In this document: piece by piece, positions 34,504-44,900 of the stretch
Layout: each line of letters begins with the position of its first letter
Numbering within the stretch: the first letter of the stretch is position 1
Made by a program: the position numbers and the translations under genes
Notes under the pieces: generated by a model
Database searches by the model: none
What the model saw: the letters and a program-made list of their open reading frames with translations, nothing else
What the model was told of the DNA's origin: nothing
Source of the DNA: Manihot esculenta
Taxonomy: Eukaryota; Streptophyta; Magnoliopsida; Malpighiales; Euphorbiaceae
Assembly: GCF_001659605.2 (NCBI RefSeq)
Contig: NC_035167.2
Coordinates: 7,725,531 to 7,789,530 of the forward strand
Length of the DNA: 64,000 nt
Direction of reading: 5' to 3'

Positions 34504-37500
34504 TCACGATGACTTAGCAGGAGGCAGATGCATCTAACACCGTGGTGGCAGGTAACTTAGTCATTGGTTGTTCAGATGTGTATGCCTTGATGGACCCTGG
34601 TGCATCTAATTCTTTTGTTACACCGAGAGTCGTCCAGAGGTTAGGGTTGATGATCTCTGAGTTAGAGTGTCCTCTCTGGGTCAGTGGACCCAAGTGTGAT
34701 CCATCAGTGGCAGAGTCAGTCTGCCAGTGTAGTCCTGTGTTTGTTGAGGGAAGATGCTTGTCCGCCGACCTTGTGGTTCTAGACTTGACAGATTTTGACG
34801 TCATTCTAGGGATGGACTGGTTATCTACCCATGGTGCTACCTTGGACTGCAAGGACAAGGTAGTCAGGTTCAGAGGTCAGGATGGATCTGAGGTTGTCTT
34901 CAGAGGAGACAGGAGGGGTACACCTAGAGGTCTTATATCAGCTCTTCAGGCTGGTAGGTTGCTTAGGAGGGGATGTCAGGGGTATTTGGCTCATGTGAGA
35001 GAGCTTAACAGTCAGGTTAGAGAGCCCGCCTCGGTGCCAGTGGTTAGAGAGTTCCTAGACGTCTTCCCAGATGAGCTGCCAGGTTTACCACCTGCTAGGG
35101 AGATAGAGTTCGAGATAGAATTGATGCCTGGAACCCGACCGATCTCTATCCCTCCCTACAGGATGGCTCCAGCCGAGTTGAAGGAATTGAAAGAACAGTT
35201 GCAAGAGCTGGTAGACAAGGGCTTCATCCGACCGAGTACCTCACCCTGGGGTGCTCCAGTCTTGTTTGTCAGAAAGAAGGATGGATCCCTTAGACTTTGT
35301 ATCGACTACAGGCAGTTGAACAAAGTCACTACCAAGAACAAGTACCCTTTGCCAAGGATCGACGATCTATTCGACCAGCTAGCAGGAGCGGGTTGTTTCT
35401 CCAAAATAGATCTGAGATCTGGGTATCATCAGCTGAGGATCAGAGATGAGGACGTGCCAAAGACGGCTTTCAGGACCAGATATGGGCATTTTGAGTTCCT
35501 TGTAATGCTGTTCGGGTTAACCAATGCCCCTGCAGCATTCATGGATCTCATGAACAGAGTGTTTAGCCAGTACTTGGATCACTTCGTTATTGTCTTCATA
35601 GATGATATCTTAGTGTATTCCAGGAACGCAGAGGAGCATGCCCATCATCTGAGGTTGGTTCTGCAGACTTTGAGGGAACATGGCTTGTATGCCAAGTTCT
35701 CTAAGTATGAGTTCTGGCTGAGGAGCATTTCGTTCTTGGGGCATGTGGTGTCGGAAAATGGTATAGAGGTAGACCCCAAGAAGACAGAAACTGTGGCTAA
35801 CTGGCCTAGACCCACTTCAGTGACAGAGATTAGAAGTTTCTTGGGTTTGGCAGGTTACTACAGGAGGTTCGTACAGGACTTCTCAAGGATAGCAGCTCCT
35901 CTGACCAGACTAACCAGGAAGAATCAGAAGTTTCTGTGAACCGACCAGTGCGAAGAGAGTTTCGAAGAGCTTAAGAAGAGGTTGACTTCAGCACCAGTTT
36001 TAGCTCTGCCATCTAGTGATGAGGACTTTACAGTCTTTTGTGATGCGTCCCGTGTGGGACTGGGTTGTGTACTGATGCAGAATGAGAGGGTGATTGCTTA
36101 TGCTTCTAGGCAGCTAAAGAAGCATGAGTTGAATTACCCTACACATGACCTTGAGATGGCAGCAGTAATCTTTGCACTCAAGATGTGGAGGCACTACCTC
36201 TATGGGGTAAAATGTGAGATCTTCACAGATCATAAAAGCCTGCAGTACATCCTGAGTCAAAGAGATCTGAACTTGAGACAGAGGAGATGGGTGGAGCTGT
36301 TGAGTGACTATGATTGCAAGATTCATTATCATCCGGGTAAGGCGAATGTCGTGGCAGACGCCCTAAGCCGGAAGTCACTAGGCAGTCTATCCCACATCAC
36401 GGCAGAGAGGAGATCAGTGGTGAAGGAGTTTTACAAGCTCATGGATGAAGGTCTACAGTTGGAGTTGTCTGATACCGGTGCTTTAGTGGCCCAGATGAGA
36501 GTGACACCTGTGTTTCTGGAGCAAGTGGCTCAGAAACAGCATGAGGACCCAGAGTTAGTGAAGATTGCCAGGACTGTTCAGTCAGGCAAGGACAGTGAGT
36601 TCAGATTTGACAATAAGGGGATCCTCCGCAATGGGAGTCGATTGTGTGTACCAGATGACATAGGGCTGAAAGGAGACATTATGAGGGAGGCTCATAATGC
36701 AAGATACAGCGTTCACCCCGGAGCCACCAAGATGTATCAAAATTTGAAGAAAGTTTATTGGTGGCCAGTGATGAAGAAAGAAGTGGCACAGTTCGTGTCA
36801 GCCTGCGAAGTGTGTCAGAGGGTGAAGCTGGAACATCAGAAGCCGGCTGGAATGCTTAACCCGCTACCTATTCCAGAGTGGAAATGGGAGAATATAGCTA
36901 TGGACTTCATAGTGGGGTTACCGGCGGCGTCCAACAGATTGGACTCCATATGGGTGATTGTGGACAGACTCACCAAATCTGCTCACTTCATCCCTGTCAG
37001 GAGTGGCTACTCTGTGGACAAGTTGGCACAGGTATACGTGGATGAGATCGTCAGGCTGCATGGGGTTCCTGTTTCGATAGTGTCGGATAGAGGGCCCCAG
37101 TTCACCTCCAGGTTTTGGCGGAGTCTGCAGAATGCCATGAGTACTAGATTGGATTTCAGTACTGCCTTCCACCCCCAGACGGACGGACAGTCCGAAAGGA
37201 CCATCCAGACTATCGAGGATATGCTTAGAATGTGTGTGCTGGACTTTGGCGGTTCTTGGAGGCAGCATCTACCTTTGGTGGAGTTTGCCTACAATAACAG
37301 CCATCATGCTAGCATCGGGATGGCTCCATATGAAGCTTTATATGGGAGGAAGTGCAGGTCACCTGTTTGCTGGGAGGAAGTTGGAGAGAAGGCCTTGGCA
37401 GGGCCTGAGCTAGTAAAGATTACCAGCAGGGTGGTACCCATAATCAGAGAGAGAATCAAGACTGCTGCAAGCAGACAGAAGAGTTATGCAGACATCCGCA

Positions 37501-37937
37501 GAAGGCAGATAGAGTTTCAGGAGGGGGATCTGGTATTGCTCAAGGTGTCTCCAATGAAAGGAGTGGTTCGCTTCGGGAAGAAAGGTAAACTAGCCCCACG
37601 ATACATCGGACCCTTCGAAATCTTGCAGAAGATTGGGAATGTATCGTACAAGCTAGATTTACATGCTTCAATGGCAAGAATCCATCCGGTTTTCCATGTT
37701 TCAATGTTGAGGAAATTTGTGTCAGATCCGGGCAAGGTTCTTAGTGAGCCTGATGTGGAGATCCAAGAGGATCTCACCTATGTTGAGCAGCCAGTGCGGA
37801 TCATAGACACCCAGATCAGAAAGCTAAGAAACAAGGAAATCCCGATGGTGAAAGTCCTATGGAACCACCACAATATGGAAGAGTGCACCTGGGAGACGCG
37901 GGAGTCCATGCTCCAGCAATACCCTTATCTTTTCTAA
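34504..37937 (+). pseudogene. Gag-Pol of element D, second part (protease to chromodomain), two nonsense codons
   Basis: It continues the frame of 23082-24633. TAG at 34515-34517 (Gln in relatives) and TGA at 35937-35939 (Trp in relatives) interrupt it. Domains are protease DPGAS, reverse transcriptase with FIDD, RNase H, integrase (zinc region, D,D35E), GPY/F and a chromodomain ending YPYLF. A small oddity is MLFGLTNAP where relatives have MPFGLTNAP (Pro to Leu, a C-to-T change) at the reverse transcriptase core. Confidence 0.92.
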
Positions 37938-38008
37938 GGTTAGTTTCTTATATGTTTCAGGGGTTTTATGTGTATGATATGTGTATGCCATGCTATGTGT
38001 TAGTTGAG

Positions 38009-38030
38009 GAACATTCGGGGACGAATGTTC
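38009..38030 (+). other. Nine-bp stem-loop next to the polypurine tract (element D)
   Basis: GAACATTCG and CGAATGTTC are perfectly complementary around a GGGA loop and end three bases before the polypurine tract. Confidence 0.6.
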
Positions 38031-38032
38031 TT

Positions 38033-38045
38033 AAGGGGGGGAGAA
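38033..38045 (+). other. Polypurine tract of element D
   Basis: AAGGGGGGGAGAA directly before the 3' LTR. Confidence 0.88.
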
Positions 38046-40303
38046 TGTAATACCCGGCTAGACTCCGGTATCGGAATTCCTACCGTCCGGTGGAATCTCG
38101 GATGTCGGAAGCCTCTAGTAGGGTAGAAACCATGTTTTCAGGAAATGTTTTAATGTTTTTGATGATTTTAAGTAAAGAGGAAATGAGTTTTTGAATGAAA
38201 ACACCCTTGGAGGAAGCTCAGGTTCGGCCGCCGAAACTCAAAGTTCGGCCGCCGAACATGCATGTGTTTCGGGTGAGCCTTAGGCCCCTGAAGGCATAAG
38301 TGAGGGAAGTCCAGGTTCGGCCGCCGAACCTCAAGTTCGGCCGCCGAACATGGCATGCATGCGGAGGCACTTTCGGCCCCCGAACGTGGCCTGGCCAGCC
38401 ACTATAAAAGGGATCCTTAGCCGAAAACGGGCGAGCTTTTCCCCATTTTCGGCCAAGGTGAGTCCTTCCGCCATTCCTCACCATTCTTGAGTTCTTCCCT
38501 TCAAATCTTTCAAGTTTTTCACTAGTTTTCATCTTGTTTTGAAGATTTCTGAGTTTAAAGCAAGTTTTGGAGTTTTGAGGTTCAAGAACTCAAAATCTCC
38601 CACCTTCGAGTTTAGGACGTCTCTCTCTCGATCTTCAAGAGGTAAGAGCCGATCTTAAGCTCATTTTATGTTTAAAGTAAGTTTTATGCAAGATCTATGG
38701 GGTAGAATGCATGTTTAGCTCATAGTTAGGTTTTTGAGTTAATGTTATGTTTTGAGCATGTATGTTGGATTTGTGTTGTTGTTGTGTGTTGTAGTTGGGG
38801 TTTAAGTTAGTTTGAGACCCCTAGGAGCTTGTTTGCATGTTTTGGTTGAGCTAAATGCATGATTGGAGGTTTTGGAGGCAAATGTGCTTGAAGGAGCCAA
38901 GTTTCTGCCCTTTGGCAGAAACCAGGTTCGGCAGCCGAAGGAACTTTCAGCCGCCGAACATGGCTGGGGAGGCAGGCCTTTCGGCTGCCGAAGTTGCCCC
39001 CGAAAAGAGACTTTCGTCTCTGTCCGGGACTTTCGGCCGCCGAAGGTGCCGCCGAACCTGCCTGGGTTTCGGCTCTGGAGGGACTTTCGGCCGCCGAAGG
39101 TGCCGCCGAACCTGCCCTGTTCAGCCTTCTTTTGCATGTTCTTGCATGGATGTTTTGAGATGTTTTAGGGGTTTTTGGGGGATGTTTTTAGAGTTATGTT
39201 ATAGTATGTTGGTCCCTCATTTGAGTCCACCTGTGTAGGTTTGGACCCGAGGAACCGAGGACCCCAGCAGTGAGTTCAGCTGCTTCTGTGTCTGTCAGAG
39301 CTAGCCAGAGGTGAGTGGAATGACTCTTATGGTTTTAAATAAATAACTAAATCAGTTTTGAGCATGTTCATGCATCACGGATGCCATGTGATATTCTAGG
39401 ATGCTTGCATTAGAAATCACGAATATGTTGCATTGCATAATATGTTGATGATGTGGATGAATGTTGAATGATCCATTAGCCCTCATATGTTATGACATGA
39501 TGATATGATATGGAAGTCCAGGTGTGGCCTGCACTACGCCCCTGGCACTATGTAAGAAAAAGACCGGATGTGGCCTGCACTACGCCCCCGGCATCATGGA
39601 TTATGTATGTTATGTTATGTTATGTATAAGAGAAAGACCAGGTGTGGCCTGCACTACGCCCCTGGCATGATTGGATTATGTAGAGGGCTAAATGGTGACA
39701 AGTTCATCCTTGATGTGATTAGTTGTGATGTGATGCATTTCATGTTATCATATGTTTTAAATGCTTTACTATTCTGCTCACTGGGCTCTAGTAGCTCACC
39801 CCTCTCCCAATTTCCCCAGGTTTGCAGGTACGGGTTAGACAGAGAAGTCAAGAAGAGTAATGAAGTCTTATGTATGTAATAGTTAGAATGTGGACATGAC
39901 AGATTGTATAATGATGTATAGATATGTAATGTAACGGTATTAAGGTTAGAAGTGTGCTTGACCATAGTATATTGTAATCCCTTTTTGATACATGATCTTA
40001 ATGTTTATTGATGTCTATGTTTAGCCAACTCAACACATGTTATGTCACCCATTGGGGGCTTTGATGAGATCCCGCTGAGGGGTCAAGTTTATGATTATGT
40101 ATATGTTCAGTGCATGCACAGGTTGAGTTTGGTGAATGATAGAATGTATGAAAGAAAAGTTTTAAATTTTTACGTATGATTGTTGATCATGTATGGGATT
40201 AAACAGGTTTACAGGTTGCATGTCAGGCTTCCTACGGGTCCCGGCGGCCTTAAGCCGATCTGGATCCTAGCGTCGGTAGCGGTCCGATTTTCGGGTCGTT
40301 ACA
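38046..40303 (+). repeat. 3' LTR of element D
   Basis: 2258 bp, same length and layout as the 5' LTR, with TATA at 38403, palindrome blocks at about 38220-38385 and 38925-39112, and minisatellite at 39514-39668. It has one transversion (TTGCTACGG to TTCCTACGG near 40230) among otherwise transitional differences. Confidence 0.93.
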
Positions 40304-40308
40304 GAAGT
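40304..40308 (+). other. Target-site duplication GAAGT, right copy (element D)
   Basis: Partner of 20569-20573; it begins the resumed integrase of element C. Confidence 0.95.
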
Positions 40309-41461
40309 GGCACAGTTCGTGTCAGCCTGCGAAGTATGTCAGAGGGTGAAGCTGGAACATCAGAAGCCGGCTGGAATGCTTAACCCACTACCTATTCCAG
40401 AGTGGAAATGGGAGAATATAGCTATGGACTTTGTGGTGGGGTTACCGGCAGCGTCCAACAGATTGGACTCCATATGGGTGATTGTGGACAGACTGACCAA
40501 ATCTGCTCACTTCATCCCTGTCAGGAGTGGCTACTCTGTGGACAAGTTGGCGCAGGTGTATGTTGATGAAGTTGTCAGGCTGCATGGGGTTCCTGTTTCA
40601 ATAGTGTCTGATAGAGGACCCCAGTTCATCTCCAGGTTTTGGCGGAGTCTGCAGAACGCTATGGGTACCAGGTTGGATTTTAGCACTGCTTTCCATCCTC
40701 AGACGGACGGACAATCAGAGAGGACCATCCAGACAATAGAGGATATGCTCAGAATGTGTGTGCTAGATTTTGGCGGTTCTTGGAGGCGGCATCTACCCTT
40801 GGTAGAGTTTGCCTATAATAACAACTATCATGCTAGCATAGGGATGGCCCCATATGAAGCTTTGTATGGAAGGAAGGGCACGTCTCCTGTCTGTTGGGAA
40901 GAAGTTGGAGAAAAGGCCTTGGCAGGGCCTGAGCTAGTAGAGATCACCAGCAGAGTGGTGCCCATAATCAGAGAAAGGATCAAGACTGCTGCAAGCAGGC
41001 AGAAGAGTTATGCAGATGTCCGCAGAAGGCAAGTGGAGTTTCAGGTGGGGGATTTGGTATTGCTCAAGGTGTCTCCAATGAAAGGGGTGATTCGGTTCGG
41101 AAAGAAAGGTAAGCTAGCTCCACGATACATCGGACCCTTTGAGATCTTGCAAAAGATTGGGAATGTATTGTATAAGCTGGATTTACCTGCTTCTATGGAG
41201 AGAATCCATCCGGTTTTCCATGTTTCCATGTTAAAAAAGTTTATGTCAGATCCGGGCAAGGTTCTTAGTGAGCCTGATGTGGAGATCCAAGAGGATCTCA
41301 CTTATGTTGAGCAGCTAGTGCGGATCATAGACACCCAGATCAGAAAGCTAAGGAACAAGGAAATCCCGATGGTGAAAGTCCTTTGGAATCACCACAACAT
41401 CGAGGAGTGTACCTAGGAGACACGGGAGTCCATGCTCCAGCAATATCCTCATCTCTTCTAA
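40309..41461 (+). pseudogene. Gag-Pol of element C, second part (integrase and chromodomain)
   Basis: The integrase resumes within its zinc region (CEVCQRVK) and includes the catalytic DFVVGLP, SDRGPQF and GQSERT with E, the GPY/F region and the chromodomain. A TAG at 41414-41416 replaces the Trp of the chromodomain motif ECTWE; the original stop is TAA at 41459-41461. With the five stops of the first part this makes six. Confidence 0.9.
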
Positions 41462-41547
41462 GGTGAGTTTTATGTGCTTTGTATGTATGTTCATGTTTTA
41501 TGCTATGCATGTGTTTGTTTGGTGAACATTCGGGGATGAATGTTCTT

Positions 41548-41560
41548 AAGGGGGGAAGAA
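41548..41560 (+). other. Polypurine tract of element C
   Basis: AAGGGGGGAAGAA differs by one G-to-A from the tract of the other elements. The neighbouring stem-loop has a mismatch (GAACATTCG with TGAATGTTC). Confidence 0.82.
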
Positions 41561-43966
41561 TGTAATACCCGGCTAGACTCCGGTATCGGAATTCCTACCA
41601 TCCGGTGGAATCTCGGATGTCGAAAACCTCTAGAAGGGTAAAATCATGTTTTCATAAAATGTTTTAATGTATTTTATGATTTTAAGCAAGAAAGGAATTG
41701 AGTTTTGAATGAAATAGACTATGGAGGCATTTCTAGGTTCGGCCGCCGAACCTCAAGTTCAGCCGCCGAACATTGGATAGTTTAGGGGGACAAGTTAGGC
41801 TTCTGAAAGTGGCAAAGGTTCGGCCGCCGAACCTCATGTTCGGCCGCCGAACTTGCATGAGCTTTGGAGGCACTTTAGGCTGCCGAAAGGTGGTCTGGCA
41901 GCCCCTATAAAAGGGCTCCATGGCCGAAACGGGCGAGTTTTCTCCCCATTTTCAGCCAACGGTGAGTCCATGCCCTCCCATGGTCGTTTTTGATGTTTTT
42001 GCTCCCAATCTTTCAAGTTTTGACAAGTGTTACTTGGTTTTTGAAGATTTATGAACTTCCAGCAAGTTTTAGAGCTTGGAGACCAAGGAGTTGAGATCTC
42101 CCCCATCTCCAAGTTAGGGTCGTTTCTCCTCTAGATCTTCAAGAGGTAAGCTTTGATCCTGTCATTCTAGTATGTTTTAAACAAGTTTTATGAGTTTGGT
42201 GGGGTAGAAATGCATGTTTAGGTTATTTTTGAGTTTATGGGTTTATATTGAGTTTTTGAGCAATGTATGATGTTTATGTATGTTTGATGTGTTGTAGTTG
42301 GGGTTTAGGATAGTTTGAGACCCCTTTAGGCTTGTTGGCTTGAGTTTGCTTGTTGTAGAATAGGTAAATGCATATTTGAATGAGTTGGGAGGTGTTTATG
42401 CATGTGGATGGCTAAGTTTCTGCCCTTTGGAAGAACTCAGGTTCGGCAGCCGAAGGCTCTTTCGGCCGCCGAACCTGCCTGTGGTAGCATGAATCGGCTG
42501 TCGAACCCTGCCCTCGAAAGTGGACTTTCGGCACTGGAAGGGAGTTTCGGCCGCCGAAGGTGCCGCCGAACATGCATGAGTTTCTTCTCTGGAGGGAACC
42601 TTCGGCCGCCGAAAGTGCCGCCGAAGGTGCATGACTTTCTGCTTTGGAGGGCCTTTCGGCCGCCGAACCTGCCGCCGAAAGTGCCCTGTCCAGCCTTCCT
42701 TTGCATGATTTATGTGATTGTTTTAAGGTATTTTAGAGGGTTTTTGGGGAGTATTTTAGAGTCATGTTCTTGGATGTTTGGTCCCTCATTTGAGTCCACC
42801 TGTGTAGGTTCGGACCCGAGGAACCGAGGACCCCAGCAGTGAGTCAGCTGCTTCAGTGTCTGGTCAGAGCTAGCCAGAGGTGAGTAGAACAACTCTATAT
42901 GTTTCAAAGTAAATACATCAGTTTTTGAGCATGTCCATGCATCACGAATGCCATGAAATATATTAGGTTGTTTGCATTAGAACTCACGAATATGTTGCAT
43001 TGCATAATATGATGATGATGTGGATGAGTATTGAATGATCCTTTAGTCCTCGTATGGTTGATATGATGTTATATGGTATGGTATGGAAGTCTAGGTCGAG
43101 ACCCATTCTACGCTCCTGGCACTATGATAAGAGAAAGACCAGGTCGAGGCCCATTCTACGCCCCTGGCATTATAGAAATGTTATGTTATGTATGTTATGT
43201 TAAGAGAAAGACCAGGTCGAGGCCCATTCTATGCCCCTGGCATTATAGAAATGTTATGTTATGTATGTTATGTTAAGAGGAAGACCAGGTCGAGGCCCAT
43301 TCTACGCCCCTGGCACTATTGGATATGTTGAGGACTATTGGTGACAAGACCATCCTTGATGTGAATTGTTTGTGCTGTGATGCATTTCATGATATCATAT
43401 GTTTTAAATACAATGTTTTATTATTCTGCTCACTGGGCTCTAGTAGCTCACCCCACTCCCTTAATCCCCAGGTTTGCAGGTACGGGATAGACCAGGAGGT
43501 CAGCTAGAGTAAAGTCTTGGTCATGTAATAGCTAGTGGTGGACATGATAAATGTTGAAATGTAATGTTTAGTACAGTAATGTAATGAGTAGTGTTAAACA
43601 TTTATGTAATGTAATGGTATTATTGAGGATAGAATTGTGCTTGACCCTAGTATGTTGTTAATCCCCTTTGAGTACATGATTCTAATGATATTTATGTAAA
43701 CCAAACTTAATATATATTATGTTACCCCATTGGAGCATTGTTGAGGACTCCAGTGTGGGGTTGATGATTATGTATGTGATAGTGCATGCACAGTTTGAGT
43801 TTGGTCAATGAATCAAAAGAAAAGTTCAAAATTTTTATGTATGTGTTAATCATGTATGGGATTAAACAGGTTTACATGATGAATGTTTGGTTTGCTATGG
43901 GTTCCGGCGGCTTTAAGCCGATCTGGATCCTAGCGCTGGTAGCGGTCCGGTTTCCGGATCGTTACA
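41561..43966 (+). repeat. 3' LTR of element C
   Basis: 2406 bp, from TGTAATACCCGG to GGATCGTTACA. TATA is at 41906. It has two more palindrome units upstream of TATA (around 41747 and 41828) and one more minisatellite unit (43085-43318, four units) than the 5' LTR. The right edge meets plastid-derived DNA. Confidence 0.88.
43085..43318 (+). repeat. Four-unit minisatellite, 3' LTR of element C
   Basis: Units of about 70 bp; units 2 and 3 are almost identical including their AT-rich spacers. The homologous array in the 5' LTR has three units. Confidence 0.82.
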
Positions 43967-43984
43967 GGTTCGATTTATGGTCAT
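43967..43984 (-). pseudogene. psbF: psbF, first six codons only (plastid DNA in the nucleus)
   Basis: On the minus strand ATGACCATAAATCGAACC encodes MTINRT, the start of cytochrome b559 beta. It is cut exactly by the LTR of element C. The short spacer to psbE matches the plastid psbE-psbF order. Confidence 0.85.
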
Positions 43985-43992
43985 AGGGCCTC

Positions 43993-44244
43993 CTAAAAAG
44001 ATTTACTAAATTCATCAAGTTGTTCCAAAGGATCAAAACGGCTAGTTATTAATGGAATTCTTTGTCGGCTTTCGGTAAAATATTCATTTGGATGAGGACT
44101 TCCAAATATATCGTAAGCTAAACCCGTACTGACGAATAACCAACCTGCAATGAATAGGGAAGATATAATAATTCTATGAATGACCCAATATCAAATACTG
44201 GTAATAATATCAGCAAAAGAACGTTCTCCTGTGCTTCCAAACAT
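43993..44244 (-). pseudogene. psbE: psbE (cytochrome b559 alpha), full length with one in-frame stop
   Basis: On the minus strand 84 codons start MFGSTGERSFADIITSI and end [11 protein letters not shown]. The length and most residues match photosystem II PsbE, a thylakoid haem-binding protein; the haem-ligand His is in YWVIH. Codon 18 (an Arg codon, CGA, in plastid psbE) reads TGA, and several other changes look like C-to-T or G-to-A. It is a nuclear copy of plastid DNA (NUPT) with no likely function. The plastid match may extend rightward to about 44400, which I cannot settle by reading. Confidence 0.93.
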
Positions 44245-44895
44245 ACTGAACTCCACATATTTTTATACAAAGTTATGGTGTATTTGCATAAGGAACGAAA
44301 CGTGGTGGAGGACAGAAAAAGGTCGACTCAAGGAATATTGGTCCATTTCGAATTATTTAGAAGATTAATGACAATTTTTATTTTCTTAACCTTCTAGATT
44401 ATATGAAAAATTTGATGCGGCGGATCTGTTTTAGTACTACTTTGCTGATAACAACTCGAGGTTGAGTTTTCTACAAATAGAAGGGAATGATGCAGAAAAA
44501 TTAGTTTTGGATTCTATGAAAAACTTAAACCGGATTTAACTTCTACTACTGACGTTCATTAAAGACCCACAATAGATTTTCGGAAAGAAATTTTGAGATG
44601 TACGACTTTCAAAAATGTGACAAAAGCCGCAAGCATGTCACTAAGTTAGAGGTCCAAATTCTATCATTTAGGAGGTTAATTTTGTATTTTAATTTTTTTA
44701 TTTTTTCATAAATTTTCACATTAGAGTTTTTATTTTTATAAATAATTATTTTGTTAGCTGTTTGACACACTTTTTAATTTTTGAGAATTCAATAAGAAAT
44801 TTTAACTTTTAACTTTTTATTTTTTGAATTTCGTTTTAATCAAATAATATTAGTTAAAACTCATAACAGAGTCTAAATAATCTTATTTCAATATA
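44245..44895. other. Unassigned DNA between the plastid fragment and element F
   Basis: The first 100-150 bp may be the plastid region upstream of psbE. Beyond about 44600 the sequence becomes AT-rich. I recognise no gene; short open frames here show no familiar motif. Confidence 0.5.
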
Positions 44896-44900
44896 AATAT
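44896..44900 (+). other. Target-site duplication AATAT, left copy (element F)
   Basis: AATAT precedes TGTAACAGCCC and recurs at 54897-54901. Confidence 0.93.

Larger units (their letters stand above)
20574..40303 (+). mobile_element. Element D: chromovirus inserted in C and itself split by E
   Basis: D has 2258-bp LTRs at both ends (20574-22831 and 38046-40303), an intact primer site, Gag-Pol in two parts, a polypurine tract and a 5-bp duplication. By eye the LTRs differ at about 11 positions, nearly all transitions, so the insertion is fairly recent. It has two nonsense codons of its own in pol. Confidence 0.95.
14180..43966 (+). mobile_element. Element C: outermost chromovirus of the nest, split by element D
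   Basis: The 5' LTR (14180-16473), mutated primer site, Gag-Pol (16744-20573, resuming 40309-41461), polypurine tract and 3' LTR (41561-43966) are all on the plus strand. Element D interrupts the integrase. The LTRs are clearly a pair of the same subfamily but differ by substitutions and by whole repeat units (2294 and 2406 bp). The flanks do not match: CTTGA at 14175-14179 against GGTTC at 43967-43971. C is therefore the oldest of the three nested elements or has a recombined end. Confidence 0.85.

Noticed and set aside
43993..44244. Functional psbE gene
   Set aside because: TGA at codon 18 and nuclear repeat context on both sides; plastid neighbours are missing.
44245..44650. Further plastid gene upstream of psbE
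   Set aside because: I could not recognise petL, petG or another plastid gene; only the possible psbE upstream region is plausible.
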